64,000 nucleotides of DNA from the NCBI GenBank assembly GCA_964422295.1, contig CAYRAM010000001.1, positions 199,440-263,439 on the forward strand, written 5' to 3'. This stretch comes from UBA12191 sp964422295 (GTDB lineage Bacteria > Planctomycetota > UBA8108 > UBA1146). A program made the translations under genes and the position numbers. Under the pieces are notes generated by a model. The model saw only the letters and a program-made list of their open reading frames with translations. It ran no database searches and was not told where the DNA came from. How positions within the stretch are numbered: position 1 is the first letter of the stretch; each line of letters opens with the position of its first letter. Positions 9,526 through 17,803 of this stretch are shown one piece after another.

Positions 9526-10028
9526 CAGGACCCACCCTTCCCCGCCTCTTGGCGAAGTTGCTCGATGAGGGAGTCGACCTCTTCGAGGGAGAGGCCTTCG
9601 TGGTAATCGTCATTGCACTGGATCACCGGTGCGGTGTCGCAGGATCCGAGGCATTCAACCTTGGAAAGGGTAAACAAACCGCATTCTGAAGTTTCGCCCA
9701 CATCGATTCCGAGACGCTCACTGATTCGGGAAACGACGTCACGAGATCCCCTGAGTGCACAGGAAAGCGTGCTGCAAACCTGAAGGTGATATTTTCCAAC
9801 ACCTGCCCTGCGGTAGTGGGTGTAAAAGGTGACGACCCCAAAAACAGCCGCCGGTGAGATCTCCATCAGGTCCGCCACATAGCGCATCTGTGGGACTCCC
9901 AACTCGCCGAATTCCGACTCTGCAATGCGCAGTGTCGGAAGAAGTGCAGCTCTTCGCGTTGGATAACGCGTCAAAAGCCACTCGTATTCCTTCATGGCAT
10001 CTTTGGAAAAGGCCAGTGTTTCAGTCAC
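9525..10028 (-). CDS. nuoE: NADH-quinone oxidoreductase subunit E (2Fe-2S)
   Basis: Thioredoxin-fold subunit that holds the 2Fe-2S cluster N1a, 167 residues. The four ligands are visible as CSTLSC and CLGSC. The start is GTG at 10028 (VTETLAFSKDAMKE), with TAGG about seven bases upstream. It follows nuoD after 7 bases and overlaps nuoF by one base. Confidence 0.95.
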   Translation of the reverse strand: MTETLAFSKDAMKEYEWLLTRYPTRRAALLPTLRIAESEFGELGVPQMRYVADLMEISPAAVFGVVTFYTHYRRAGVGKYHLQVCSTLSCALRGSRDVVSRISERLGIDVGETSECGLFTLSKVECLGSCDTAPVIQCNDDYHEGLSLEEVDSLIEQLRQEAGKGGS

Positions 10029-10035
10029 GGTTAAC

Positions 10036-11352
10036 CTACCGATCCAATTCGCCAGCGATTACGTGAAAACTGGAAAGAACCGCCACAGCATCGGAGATCA
10101 TTCCGCCCTCAACGAGACGTGGGAAGATTCCATAGTTGTAGAGGGACGGGGGACGAACCCTGAGGCGGTAGGGAGTATCGCTGCCATCGGAAGCGATAAA
10201 GAAGCCCAACTCTCCACAGGGAGCTTCGGTGCAGCTGTATATCGATTGATCCTTTTCTGGACGGATTCCATGGCCGAGCATGACCAGTTTGAAGTGGTGA
10301 ATCAGGGATTCCATATCGTTGTGTACCGCATCCTTGTCAGGGAGGCTGGTTTTGAAGTCGTCGTGAACAACTTCGCCCTTGGGAAGAGTCGCCATCGCTT
10401 GGCGAATGATCTCCAGGGATTGCTCAATCTCTTCCATCCGTTGCATGTAACGAGAAAAGCTGTCCCCTTCCGTTTGGGAAGGGACTTTGAAATCGTAGTT
10501 TTCGTAACCGAGGTATGGGGAATCCTTGCGGACATCCATCGTCAATCCGCTCGCCCGTCCGATAGGGCCTGAAATTCCGTAGGAGAGCGCTTTGTCTCTG
10601 GAGACCACACCCACTTCTTTGACACGATCGACAAAGATTTTGTTGTTGAGCAGCATTCCGTGGATCTCATCGATCAGGGGGGGGAACTCGTCGAGGAATG
10701 AGTAGACGAGATCCGGGAAAAACTCTGGAACGTCACGGATGATTCCGCCGACCCTGGTCCAACTGGTCGTCAACCGGGCACCGCAGACCGCCTCGATGAT
10801 GTCATAGACCAATTCGCGTTTTTCAAAGGACCACAACATGACGCTGAATGCACCTAGGTCCATCCCCTGCAAGCCGACACAGAGCACGTGGTCAGCGATT
10901 CTAGAGAGCTCGCACATGATCACTCTCAATGCAGCGCAGCGAGGGGGGACATCGATCCCCAGCAATTCTTCGACCGCGACCGAGTAGCCGACATTGTTGT
11001 TGATCGCCGAGAGGTAGTTCATGCGGTCAGATACCGTGACCCACTGTTGGTAGGTCATATGCTCACCGAGCTTTTCAAAGCCGGTGTGGAGGTATCCGAT
11101 CTCCACGTCTGCCTCGACGATGCTCTCTCCTTCGAGGGTAAAGATGCTTCGCAAGGTTCCGTGGGTTGCAGGGTGCTGGGGACCGAAGTTCATCACCATT
11201 CGGCCGTCACCGTCATCTTCGGTCACTGAAGTGACAGAAGAGGGCCTTGCACCTGAGCGATGATCTCGCCAGCCGATTTCCAGTTCCCGTTCCAAAGTAG
11301 CGGCGGAGGGGACCGGTGTATCGCGGTTGTTATTCTCGGGGCTTGGAGTCAC
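10036..11352 (-). CDS. nuoD: NADH-quinone oxidoreductase subunit D
   Basis: 49 kDa-type subunit of complex I that forms the quinone site with NuoB, 438 residues. Conserved blocks are NFGPQHPATHGTLR with the quinone-site His, EVEIGYLHTGFEKLGE-like sequence near residue 90, and GELGFFIASDGSDTPYRLRVR near the C-terminus. The GTG at 11352 is favoured because GAGGAGG lies six bases upstream. This leaves a 23-base overlap with nuoC. nuoC and nuoD are separate genes, not fused as in Escherichia coli. The first ~50 residues are variable. Confidence 0.95.
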   Translation of the reverse strand: MTPSPENNNRDTPVPSAATLERELEIGWRDHRSGARPSSVTSVTEDDGDGRMVMNFGPQHPATHGTLRSIFTLEGESIVEADVEIGYLHTGFEKLGEHMTYQQWVTVSDRMNYLSAINNNVGYSVAVEELLGIDVPPRCAALRVIMCELSRIADHVLCVGLQGMDLGAFSVMLWSFEKRELVYDIIEAVCGARLTTSWTRVGGIIRDVPEFFPDLVYSFLDEFPPLIDEIHGMLLNNKIFVDRVKEVGVVSRDKALSYGISGPIGRASGLTMDVRKDSPYLGYENYDFKVPSQTEGDSFSRYMQRMEEIEQSLEIIRQAMATLPKGEVVHDDFKTSLPDKDAVHNDMESLIHHFKLVMLGHGIRPEKDQSIYSCTEAPCGELGFFIASDGSDTPYRLRVRPPSLYNYGIFPRLVEGGMISDAVAVLSSFHVIAGELDR

Positions 11353-11938
11353 GGCGGACCTCCTCGATGTACTCGGGGGTATGCATCTGGCGACCGATAC
11401 TCGTCGGGTAGGAATCAGGTTCCTCTTCGACCATGCGGTCACCCCGTGCGACGACCTTGGGGAACTGGCGCCGTTCGTCCTTGCCCTTGAGAGGGTAGTC
11501 CTTCAGCAATGGGAATCCGGGATAATCTTCAGGCATCAAAAACCTGCGCAGGTCCGGATTGCCATCAAAGACGATGCCAAACATGTCATGAGTTTCTCTT
11601 TCTCCCCAACGAGCAGAATCCCAGAGGTCTGCAACCGAGGGCAGAGAGTTGACGCTCTCATCGAGCCAGGCATGCAACCTGAAAGTATGGTTGGTGGAGA
11701 GCTGTCGCAGTACGTAGACGACTTCGAATCTTTCAGGCGTATCCTTGCCGAGATGGTCCATGGCTGTCACGTCGACGAGGAAGTCGTAATTTTGTGACAA
11801 GCGGAAATTTTCCAGCAACTCTCGCTGGTCTGCGGCATTGCAACGAAGCGCCACTTGTCCTTGGTGTTCCACCGATTCGATGATCTTACCCTGCAAGTCA
11901 GCGGGAAGGTCGTCATAGGTGCGGTTTTGGGCACTCAT
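11330..11938 (-). CDS. nuoC: NADH-quinone oxidoreductase subunit C
   Basis: 30 kDa-type subunit of complex I, 202 residues. The signature region is clear: SARWGERETHDMFGIVFDGN followed by RRFLMPEDYPGFPLLKDYPL. It has no cofactor of its own and packs against NuoD and NuoI. The ATG at 11938 shares one base with the nuoB stop. The tail past the signature carries the Shine-Dalgarno site used by nuoD. Confidence 0.95.
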   Translation of the reverse strand: MSAQNRTYDDLPADLQGKIIESVEHQGQVALRCNAADQRELLENFRLSQNYDFLVDVTAMDHLGKDTPERFEVVYVLRQLSTNHTFRLHAWLDESVNSLPSVADLWDSARWGERETHDMFGIVFDGNPDLRRFLMPEDYPGFPLLKDYPLKGKDERRQFPKVVARGDRMVEEEPDSYPTSIGRQMHTPEYIEEVRRDSKPRE

Positions 11939-12429
11939 CAGCTTCCATGCTTTCCACTGTCGAATCGATCCTCGCCGACCAGTTGTTGGATTTCAAAAAC
12001 GGCGTCGAGGAGGGATTCGGGCCTAGGAGGACAACCTGGGACATACACGTCTACGGGAATGAATTGATCGACGCCCTGAATCAGGGTGTAGGTATCAAAA
12101 ACCCCACCGCAGGAAGCGCACGCTCCCATCGAGATGACCCACTTCGGTTCTGGCATCTGGCGGTAGATCTTTTGCAGGACCGGCATCATCTTGATGGAGA
12201 TCCGTCCACTGACGATCAGCAGGTCTGATTGCCTCGGCGAGAATCGCACCACTTCGGCACCAAATCGCGAGATGTCATAGCGCCCGGAGAAGGTCGCCAT
12301 CATCTCGATGGCGCAGCAGGCGGTGCCGAAAGGCATCGGCCACAGGGCATTCTTTCTTCCCCAATTGACGAGACCATTGACGGTAGTGGTGAGGAAACCT
12401 TCTCCTCCGATGAGACTCTCTAATCCCAT
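11938..12429 (-). CDS. nuoB: NADH-quinone oxidoreductase subunit B (cluster N2)
   Basis: Carries cluster N2, which passes electrons to quinone. 163 residues. The unusual tandem-cysteine ligands are present (FGTACCAIEMM), with the other two ligands in MGACASCGG and VPGCPPRPE. The ATG at 12429 overlaps the end of nuoA by 10 bases. Confidence 0.97.
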   Translation of the reverse strand: MGLESLIGGEGFLTTTVNGLVNWGRKNALWPMPFGTACCAIEMMATFSGRYDISRFGAEVVRFSPRQSDLLIVSGRISIKMMPVLQKIYRQMPEPKWVISMGACASCGGVFDTYTLIQGVDQFIPVDVYVPGCPPRPESLLDAVFEIQQLVGEDRFDSGKHGS

Positions 12430-12833
12430 TCGAGAGCTCCTCTCTTCCAGAGATACAGCAATCCTCCAGCGAGGATCATGATGAAGACACCCATTTCTGC
12501 GAGACCAACGATGCCCAGCTTTTTGTAAACCACCGCATAGGGAAGCAGGAATACCGTTTCGATATCGAAAAGGATGAACAGGATTGCAACGAGATAGAAC
12601 TTCACGGTGAAGGGTTCACGTGCGCTGTCGAGAAGAGGAACACCGCATTCGTAGATGGTTTCCTTTTCCGGATCCCGACGTCTCGGTCCCAGCAATTCGG
12701 AGAGCAGCAGCAGGGCCACCCCGACGATGAGCGTGAGGATCGAAAACACAGCGATTGCAAAGAGGTCCAAATTGCCATTTGCAAAGACAGGCAGGAGTAT
12801 ATCTGGCCAGTGCAAATCAGTGAGTAAGTGCAT
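12420..12833 (-). CDS. nuoA: NADH-quinone oxidoreductase subunit A
   Basis: First gene of the operon; a small membrane subunit with three helices, 137 residues. The block KETIYECGVPLLDSAREPF with its conserved cysteine, then FYLVAILFILFDIETVFLLP, is diagnostic. The ATG at 12833 (MHLLTDLHWPD) has GGGAGG four bases upstream; a TTG/ATG pair 36-42 bases further upstream lacks such a site. About 135 bases separate it from the next upstream gene. A TAGAAT hexamer in this gap could be a -10, but no good -35 accompanies it. Confidence 0.94.
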   Translation of the reverse strand: MHLLTDLHWPDILLPVFANGNLDLFAIAVFSILTLIVGVALLLLSELLGPRRRDPEKETIYECGVPLLDSAREPFTVKFYLVAILFILFDIETVFLLPYAVVYKKLGIVGLAEMGVFIMILAGGLLYLWKRGALEWD

Positions 12834-12968
12834 ACATCCTCCCAGGAGTTCTCCCCTTAGAGAGCCCATTCCCAAACCCTATGAGTCAGATTCTAGAACA
12901 ACAGGGGTCGCTTGAAAGCGAACTCATGTGAAATCCATCCCAGGATTTGGAGGTTTTTGGATCCGGAC

Positions 12969-13889
12969 TCAGGAGGGGAGGGCGCTCGGAAGGCGGCTCA
13001 TCAGATCGAGGACTGCGGAACTGGGGATGCTCCCTACTGGAGCGATGTTCCAGCCTGGAGTGGCCAGATCCTCATAACCACGAGAAGAATCGAGGATCTG
13101 ATTCTGGAGATGACAGAGAATATCCAGGGAACGCTCGAGGCAGTCGTCGGGATCAGCCTCTCCCAGGGAGTATTCGACCTCCTCAGGAATTTGAACCCCC
13201 AAATAGCGCAGGAAGGCGAGATTCTCTTTCTTCCTGACCGGGCACAGGCTGATCAAGAGAGGGGTCGATAGGAGTTCGGGAAGGGCTGCTGAAAATTGGC
13301 GCCATAATTGACTGATTTCTGCCGCCGAAAAGAGGATTTGAGTGGTGAAAAAATCTGCCCCGGCGGAGACTTTTTGTGCCATTCGCTCCGATTCCAAAAT
13401 GGGGCTGCCGGGCCTTTCAGGGATACAAATATTGCCCAAACGCAAATCTGAGTCAGGAAACTCTGATTTGAATGCGGCATTGGCCTCGGCCACCGAAGGC
13501 CCTGGCCAGTGTTGTCGATCATGGGGAGCGCCGACGATGACCAGGTCGCGGATTCCGAAGTGACGGACCGTCTCGTGGAGCCACAAGATTTGATGGTCGA
13601 GAGGAGCGTGGGCGACGACGTGGTTGACGATGACAGGGAGGCCGAATTCTTCGCGGATCTTCTGACCGAGGATTCTCCCATCGAGGCGTGAGGAAAATCC
13701 CAATTTCCTGACTCCTCGGGAATCCCGATTCTCTTCGTCATGGATTTCGGGGATGTTGACCGCATCGAACGATCCTGCCGAAATCAATCTTTCAACTCGG
13801 CGCATACGCCGAGTCAAGCCATCATCGCCACTGGCGAGGGTGGGGGGGACGACCTCAAGGATCGTCGCCCCTTCCAATTCCCAGGTCAT
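12969..13889 (-). CDS. Methylenetetrahydrofolate reductase-like protein
   Basis: 306 residues with the TIM-barrel flavoprotein pattern of MTHFR: VNIPEIHDEENRDSR near the N-terminus, an RLGNICIPERPGSPILESER segment, and MAQKVSAGADFFTTQILFS, the conserved region that in the family contacts FAD/folate. By homology it would reduce 5,10-methylene-THF to 5-methyl-THF for methionine synthesis. Several canonical motifs are altered (for example GNICIPER where MetF has a GYPEGHPE-like segment), so it may be a divergent paralogue with another substrate. The start is ATG 13889, in the inner copy of a 20-base duplication that places a seven-codon upstream frame in ATGA overlap with it. It sits upstream of nuoA on the same strand; I see no metH nearby. 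Confidence 0.7.
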   Translation of the reverse strand: MTWELEGATILEVVPPTLASGDDGLTRRMRRVERLISAGSFDAVNIPEIHDEENRDSRGVRKLGFSSRLDGRILGQKIREEFGLPVIVNHVVAHAPLDHQILWLHETVRHFGIRDLVIVGAPHDRQHWPGPSVAEANAAFKSEFPDSDLRLGNICIPERPGSPILESERMAQKVSAGADFFTTQILFSAAEISQLWRQFSAALPELLSTPLLISLCPVRKKENLAFLRYLGVQIPEEVEYSLGEADPDDCLERSLDILCHLQNQILDSSRGYEDLATPGWNIAPVGSIPSSAVLDLMSRLPSALPS

Positions 13890-13913
13890 CTTGCCAATTC
13901 CCAGGTCATCTTG
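13874..13913 (-). repeat. Perfect 20-bp tandem duplication containing the start codon of the MTHFR-like gene
   Basis: Two identical 20-base units, 13874-13893 and 13894-13913. On the minus strand each carries ATGACCTGGGAATTGG. The outer copy opens a short frame, MTWELAR, whose TGA (13888-13886) overlaps the ATG of the real gene (13889-13887). The only convincing ribosome-binding sequence, GGGGAAGGG, lies upstream of the outer copy. Confidence 0.9.
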
Positions 13914-13979
13914 ACCCTTCCCCTTTAGTCTCCTTCACTCCCCGCTGTCACTACTCAGACCTGCGATCAAATCTCAGGC

Positions 13980-14603
13980 TCAAGCAGAAGCAAACCGCTC
14001 TGCAACGACGTCCCAATCGACCACGTTCCACCATGCTGCGACATAATCAGGTCTGCGATTCTGGTAATTCAGATAGTAGGCATGTTCCCAGACATCGAGC
14101 CCAAGAATGGGACGACAGGGGCAATCTGCAATCCCCGCCATCAGTGGATTGTCCTGATTTGCAGTTGAGCAAACGCACAGAGACCCATCATTCTTTACGC
14201 CCAGCCAAGCCCAGCCACTGCCAAAGCGCGTCATTGCGGCTGCAGCGAACTGCTCTTTTAAGGCGTCAAAACCGCCAAAAGTGGAGTCGATGGCTGCGGC
14301 GAGATCTCCGGTGGGTGAGCCGCCACCATTCGGGTTCATGCTGGTCCAAAACAGGCTGTGATTAAAATGTCCCCCGCCGTTATTGCGAACGGCTCCGCGA
14401 ACATTCTCCGGCACCTCCTGGATGTTTCTGCACAAGTCGCCGATTTCCATCGCCATGAGATCACCGTGGCCTTCGAGGGCCTTGTTGAGGTTGGCAACAT
14501 AGGTTGCGTGATGCTTGCCGTGGTGAATCTCCATGGTGCGTGCATCCACATGGGGCTCCAGAGAATCCTGGGCGTAACTCAGATCAGGAAGTTCGAATGA
14601 CAT
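13980..14603 (-). CDS. Superoxide dismutase, Fe/Mn type
   Basis: Disproportionates superoxide, most likely in the cytoplasm since no signal peptide is visible. 207 residues, normal length. Motifs in order: FELPDLSYAQDSLEPHVD, IHHGKHHATYVANLNKAL (first two histidine ligands), GGGHFNHSLFW, GSGWAWLGV, and DVWEHAYYLNYQNRRPDYV (last Asp and His ligands). GGGHFNH and NQDNPLM lean toward Mn, but metal use cannot be settled from sequence. The ATG at 14603 has GAGGG about eight bases upstream; the frame is open further 5' without a better site. It appears to be transcribed alone. Confidence 0.95.
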   Translation of the reverse strand: MSFELPDLSYAQDSLEPHVDARTMEIHHGKHHATYVANLNKALEGHGDLMAMEIGDLCRNIQEVPENVRGAVRNNGGGHFNHSLFWTSMNPNGGGSPTGDLAAAIDSTFGGFDALKEQFAAAAMTRFGSGWAWLGVKNDGSLCVCSTANQDNPLMAGIADCPCRPILGLDVWEHAYYLNYQNRRPDYVAAWWNVVDWDVVAERFASA

Positions 14604-14815
14604 CGGCGTTACCCTCATTCTATTGATACCGAGTGGCGGGTTGGAGAGGGACGGGAATTGCGTTGGGTCGCGCAATTGTCAGTAGGGCCGCGCCACAAAC
14701 CGACCCTATAGGGAGAGATTAAGGTGCCGGGTGGAGGGCATCAACTGGACCATGACAGATCCATCCTTGGGGGTGATGAGATCAGCCCTGTGAGAATCGG
14801 TATGCAGGTGACTAT

Positions 14816-16153
14816 TCAACTGCAATTCAGCGTGTCATCGGTGGGATCACTGCCCGGATCCGGGTACGGAGCGGGAGGAGAGGGGGATCCTGAGAAGAGG
14901 AACTGGAGGACCGTCACGACGTCAGAGATGTCAAGAGAGCCATCATCGTTAGTATCCGCCGCATCTCCGCAATCGACGGGAACACCCATGTAGCACGCTC
15001 CCAGAATCGCTTCCGCATCGGCGATGTTGAGAGACGAATCGAGGTTGGCATCCCCGCGTACAAAGAGGGGTACCCACGTGACGCTTCCCGCTTCGAGGGA
15101 GGTCACAGGATTGACTCCAATGAAGCAATTGTCCCCATCGAGACCGAGAATCCAGGGGCCCCAACCCGGTTCTCCAGGCTGATTTCCGGGGCGTTGGACC
15201 TCGAGGAAACCAAGGATCTCGCCATTCAGAGTCGGCAATGGTGCTCCACATTCGATGGTGCAGATCAACCCGGTCACCGTTGGGGTCACCGTCAGATTCC
15301 ATAAACCTCCTGTCATGGCATCCAGGTCACTGTTGGCGACGATAAATTGACTTAACAGCAACTCATCGTATTCGAGTCCCATCGTGAATGTACTCGCCGG
15401 CTTTTGCGACCACGCCCGAAGGGGAATCAGAACGGTTTCTTCCAACAGCGTTGCGGTCGATTCCTCGATCAGGAAGAGCGGATAATCGTGGACGACCACA
15501 TTTCCCGATTGGGTATCGGGCGTGAACTCAATACCTGTCGGGGAAGTCATGGAGATGGGCAAGGATTCCAGATCGATGATGCCAATCGGCAAAACGGTCC
15601 CCGACTGGGGAGGCGAGGGAAGGCCGGGGGCCAGTTCAAAAATCAGGAATGCGGCGAGTTGGGATTCGCCGGCAGGGAAGTAATCGGGGCCGGGGTAAGT
15701 CACTTGGAAACCGGTCAGTGAATTGCCATTGGATTGGGCGAGAAGCAGAGGATCGAGGGGTTCACTCAAGGTATCCGTGAATTCCACTTCGGTCAGACTC
15801 AATAACAACTCGTCGTATTCGAGCCCCATCTGCCAGGATTGGAGTTCCACTTCAGAAGTGATGAATACGGGAACTTTCGCCTCGTTGGTGCCGGGGTAGA
15901 CGATGGCATCGCCGAGTTCGATCACCTGGGGAGATCCGGTGCCCGAGGATTGCAATTGGGCGGCGAGAGGTGACGGAAGCAGGAACAAAAGGAGCAGCAG
16001 CAAATGGGACAAATGGAGTGAATCACGAAGAGGGATCCCGGAAGAGTTCACTGGAGAGTTTGAAACGGAATGGCAGAGACTCCCGGATTCGGCAAAGCCG
16101 TTCCGGTGGCCGTCGGTGGACTTGATTTGCAGACGAGAGTTCTGCGCGTCCAT
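14816..16153 (-). CDS. Secreted protein with two cohesin-like repeats and a C-terminal dockerin domain
   Basis: 445 residues. A long polar N-terminus precedes a strong hydrophobic segment (LSHLLLLLLFLLPSPLAAQ, about residues 48-66) that looks like a signal peptide ending AAQ, so the true start may lie closer to it. Two related beta-rich repeats follow, each containing MGLEYDELLLS (near residues 108 and 255), a spacing and pattern that resembles cohesin-type domains. The C-terminus is a dockerin type I duplication with two calcium-loop halves (RGDANLDSSLNIADAEAIL and AADTNDDGSLDISDVVTVL) and ends PDPGSDPTDDTLNC, a tail common in planctomycete secreted proteins. Its ligand and role are unknown. 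Confidence 0.8.
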   Translation of the reverse strand: MDAQNSRLQIKSTDGHRNGFAESGSLCHSVSNSPVNSSGIPLRDSLHLSHLLLLLLFLLPSPLAAQLQSSGTGSPQVIELGDAIVYPGTNEAKVPVFITSEVELQSWQMGLEYDELLLSLTEVEFTDTLSEPLDPLLLAQSNGNSLTGFQVTYPGPDYFPAGESQLAAFLIFELAPGLPSPPQSGTVLPIGIIDLESLPISMTSPTGIEFTPDTQSGNVVVHDYPLFLIEESTATLLEETVLIPLRAWSQKPASTFTMGLEYDELLLSQFIVANSDLDAMTGGLWNLTVTPTVTGLICTIECGAPLPTLNGEILGFLEVQRPGNQPGEPGWGPWILGLDGDNCFIGVNPVTSLEAGSVTWVPLFVRGDANLDSSLNIADAEAILGACYMGVPVDCGDAADTNDDGSLDISDVVTVLQFLFSGSPSPPAPYPDPGSDPTDDTLNCS

Positions 16154-16737
16154 CGGGAGCTCATTCCTTTCGATCTTGAGTTGATGAGATCTTTGTCATC
16201 AACGTCAAAGCAGGCTGCACCACGCCGAAAGTCCTGGCATGATTCATCTCATCCCTCCGTGGGTTGAAGCGATGAGCGGTTGCGAGGGAGTGGGTGGATC
16301 CCTCAGCATTGAACTAATTGGGACTCACGATCTGGATCGGCTCTCATCTGCAGATGGGAGACCACTGCCAGAACTTGTGAGACGATGCTTCCTGACTCGT
16401 CAATTCCGGTGTAAACATGACGGTGGCTGACGATTCCGGGACCGGGTCTCGTTGACGATCACGTCAAACGGGATGATCCAGGCGCATTCAGGCCGAAGGG
16501 TCGTCCTCACCGAAGGGACTTCCTGACCGTCGACTCCATTTCCTGTATCCTTCATTCTATATCGCCGGGAATCGGAGTAAAGTAGGCCCTCAACGAGGTT
16601 TCTGGCAGCATCAGGCTGCCTCGGATCATCGATGGGGACCTCCGCCATCGCCCCGGGAATTGAAATCCGGAGCAGGCGGGAAGAAGGACACCGGATTTGA
16701 ATTTCGTCGACTGGCCGGGAGGGCGGGGATCGGCATC
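16154..16737. other. Long non-coding or poorly coding stretch
   Basis: About 580 bases between the dockerin gene and the polyprenyl synthase promoter, with no recognisable gene. One minus-strand frame (16400-16750, TTG start, 116 codons, containing RISIPGAMAEVPIDDPRQPD) has codon use not unlike a real gene. However, it matches no family I know, lacks a clear ribosome-binding site, and would begin inside the divergent promoter, so I do not call it. Confidence 0.4.
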
Positions 16738-16777
16738 TTCGCAGAGTCAAGTTTGTAAGTATAGTTAAATCTTTAAC
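16738..16777 (+). promoter_or_regulatory. Candidate promoter with overlapping inverted repeat
   Basis: TTCGCA (16738-16743), a 16-base spacer and TATAGT (16760-16765) form a plausible sigma70-type promoter in front of the polyprenyl synthase gene. The perfect inverted repeat GTTAAA-TC-TTTAAC (16764-16777) overlaps the end of the -10 and the expected start site, a usual place for a repressor site. The -35 matches only four of six consensus bases. Confidence 0.4.
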
Positions 16778-16792
16778 TTAGGGTGAATCAGC

Positions 16793-17803
16793 ATGGCTTT
16801 GGAGAGTATGAAGTTACCGGTCGCTTTGGTCCATTGGTCCGGACCTCTGGAGGCGGAAATTGACCAGCGACTCGCCGGGATCGAGCCGGAATCCCTCGGC
16901 GAGGCGATCCGGGTTGCATGCCGGGGGGGAAAAAGAATCCGCCCGTTGATCTCCCTTTGGTTCGGTTCAGCATTGGGGGTGGATCGGGAGGCTGCCCTCT
17001 CCTTGGCCTGCCTCACCGAGTGGCTGCACAATGCATTTTTGATTCATGACGACATCCAGGATGGGGATACCTGGCGCAGGGATCAGCCGACGTTGTGGAA
17101 GAGTCATGGTACGGCGACGGCCCTCAACTCTGCCGATTGGTTGCTCTCTGCGGTGTATAGTGAAGTCGCTGCACTGGCCATCGAGGAATCGGTGCGTTCT
17201 CGGCTGCTCTTGGCGGTCAGTGGCGTCCATCGAAGGACCATCGAAGGTCAACAACATGACCTCGCAGGCAGGGCTGACCCCCAATTCAATCTGCAGAGAT
17301 ATGATGAGTTGGTGCGATCAAAAACGGGACGCTATCTCGCACTCGGAATGGTCTGCATCGCCATCGTGCGCGGTTTTGGTCCCAGGGTCATCGATTCTCT
17401 GTGGCAGGTGGGGGACCAACTGGGACCCGCATTCCAGATCCAGGATGACCTTCTCGATTTGACTCCCGGAAAGGGTCGGAGAGGGGAATCAGGGAACGAT
17501 ATTCGGGAAGGAAAACCATCGATTCTGTACGCCCATGCCATGCAATCCGATGCGCTTTCCGGTGAAGATCGCCAGCGACTCGTAGAAGTGATGGGCCTTC
17601 CCCGCGAACAGACCAACGATGATCATGTTGACGAATGTGTCCAATTGTTTGAAAAGTGCGATTCCTTTGAGTTTGCTCGTTCTGAGGCGATGAAGCGTTC
17701 ACAATCCGGGCGGGAAATCTTCAATTCCATCGATGATTTGGCGACCGAAGTTCATGAGGAGTTTGAATTGATCTGTTCCTTCATGACTGAAAGGAAACGA
17801 TAA
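16793..17803 (+). CDS. Polyprenyl (trans-isoprenyl) diphosphate synthase
   Basis: Builds linear isoprenoid diphosphates by head-to-tail addition of isopentenyl diphosphate. 336 residues. Present are GGKRIRP (substrate binding), the first aspartate-rich motif in HDDIQDGDTWRR, and the second in FQIQDDLLDLTPGKG. The product length cannot be read reliably: the first motif is the short DDxxD form. ATG at 16793, with AGGGTG eight bases upstream. It abuts ddl (TAA then GTG), which fits a role in making a quinone side chain or the lipid carrier for cell-wall precursors. Confidence 0.9.
   Translation: MALESMKLPVALVHWSGPLEAEIDQRLAGIEPESLGEAIRVACRGGKRIRPLISLWFGSALGVDREAALSLACLTEWLHNAFLIHDDIQDGDTWRRDQPTLWKSHGTATALNSADWLLSAVYSEVAALAIEESVRSRLLLAVSGVHRRTIEGQQHDLAGRADPQFNLQRYDELVRSKTGRYLALGMVCIAIVRGFGPRVIDSLWQVGDQLGPAFQIQDDLLDLTPGKGRRGESGNDIREGKPSILYAHAMQSDALSGEDRQRLVEVMGLPREQTNDDHVDECVQLFEKCDSFEFARSEAMKRSQSGREIFNSIDDLATEVHEEFELICSFMTERKR

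Noticed and set aside
13480..13700. Plus-strand acidic frames opposite the MTHFR-like gene
   Set aside because: They are antisense shadows; the minus-strand frame carries the family motifs.
16400..16750. Minus-strand frame of 116 codons between the dockerin gene and the polyprenyl synthase
   Set aside because: TTG start inside the divergent promoter, no ribosome site, no recognisable family; codon use alone was not enough.
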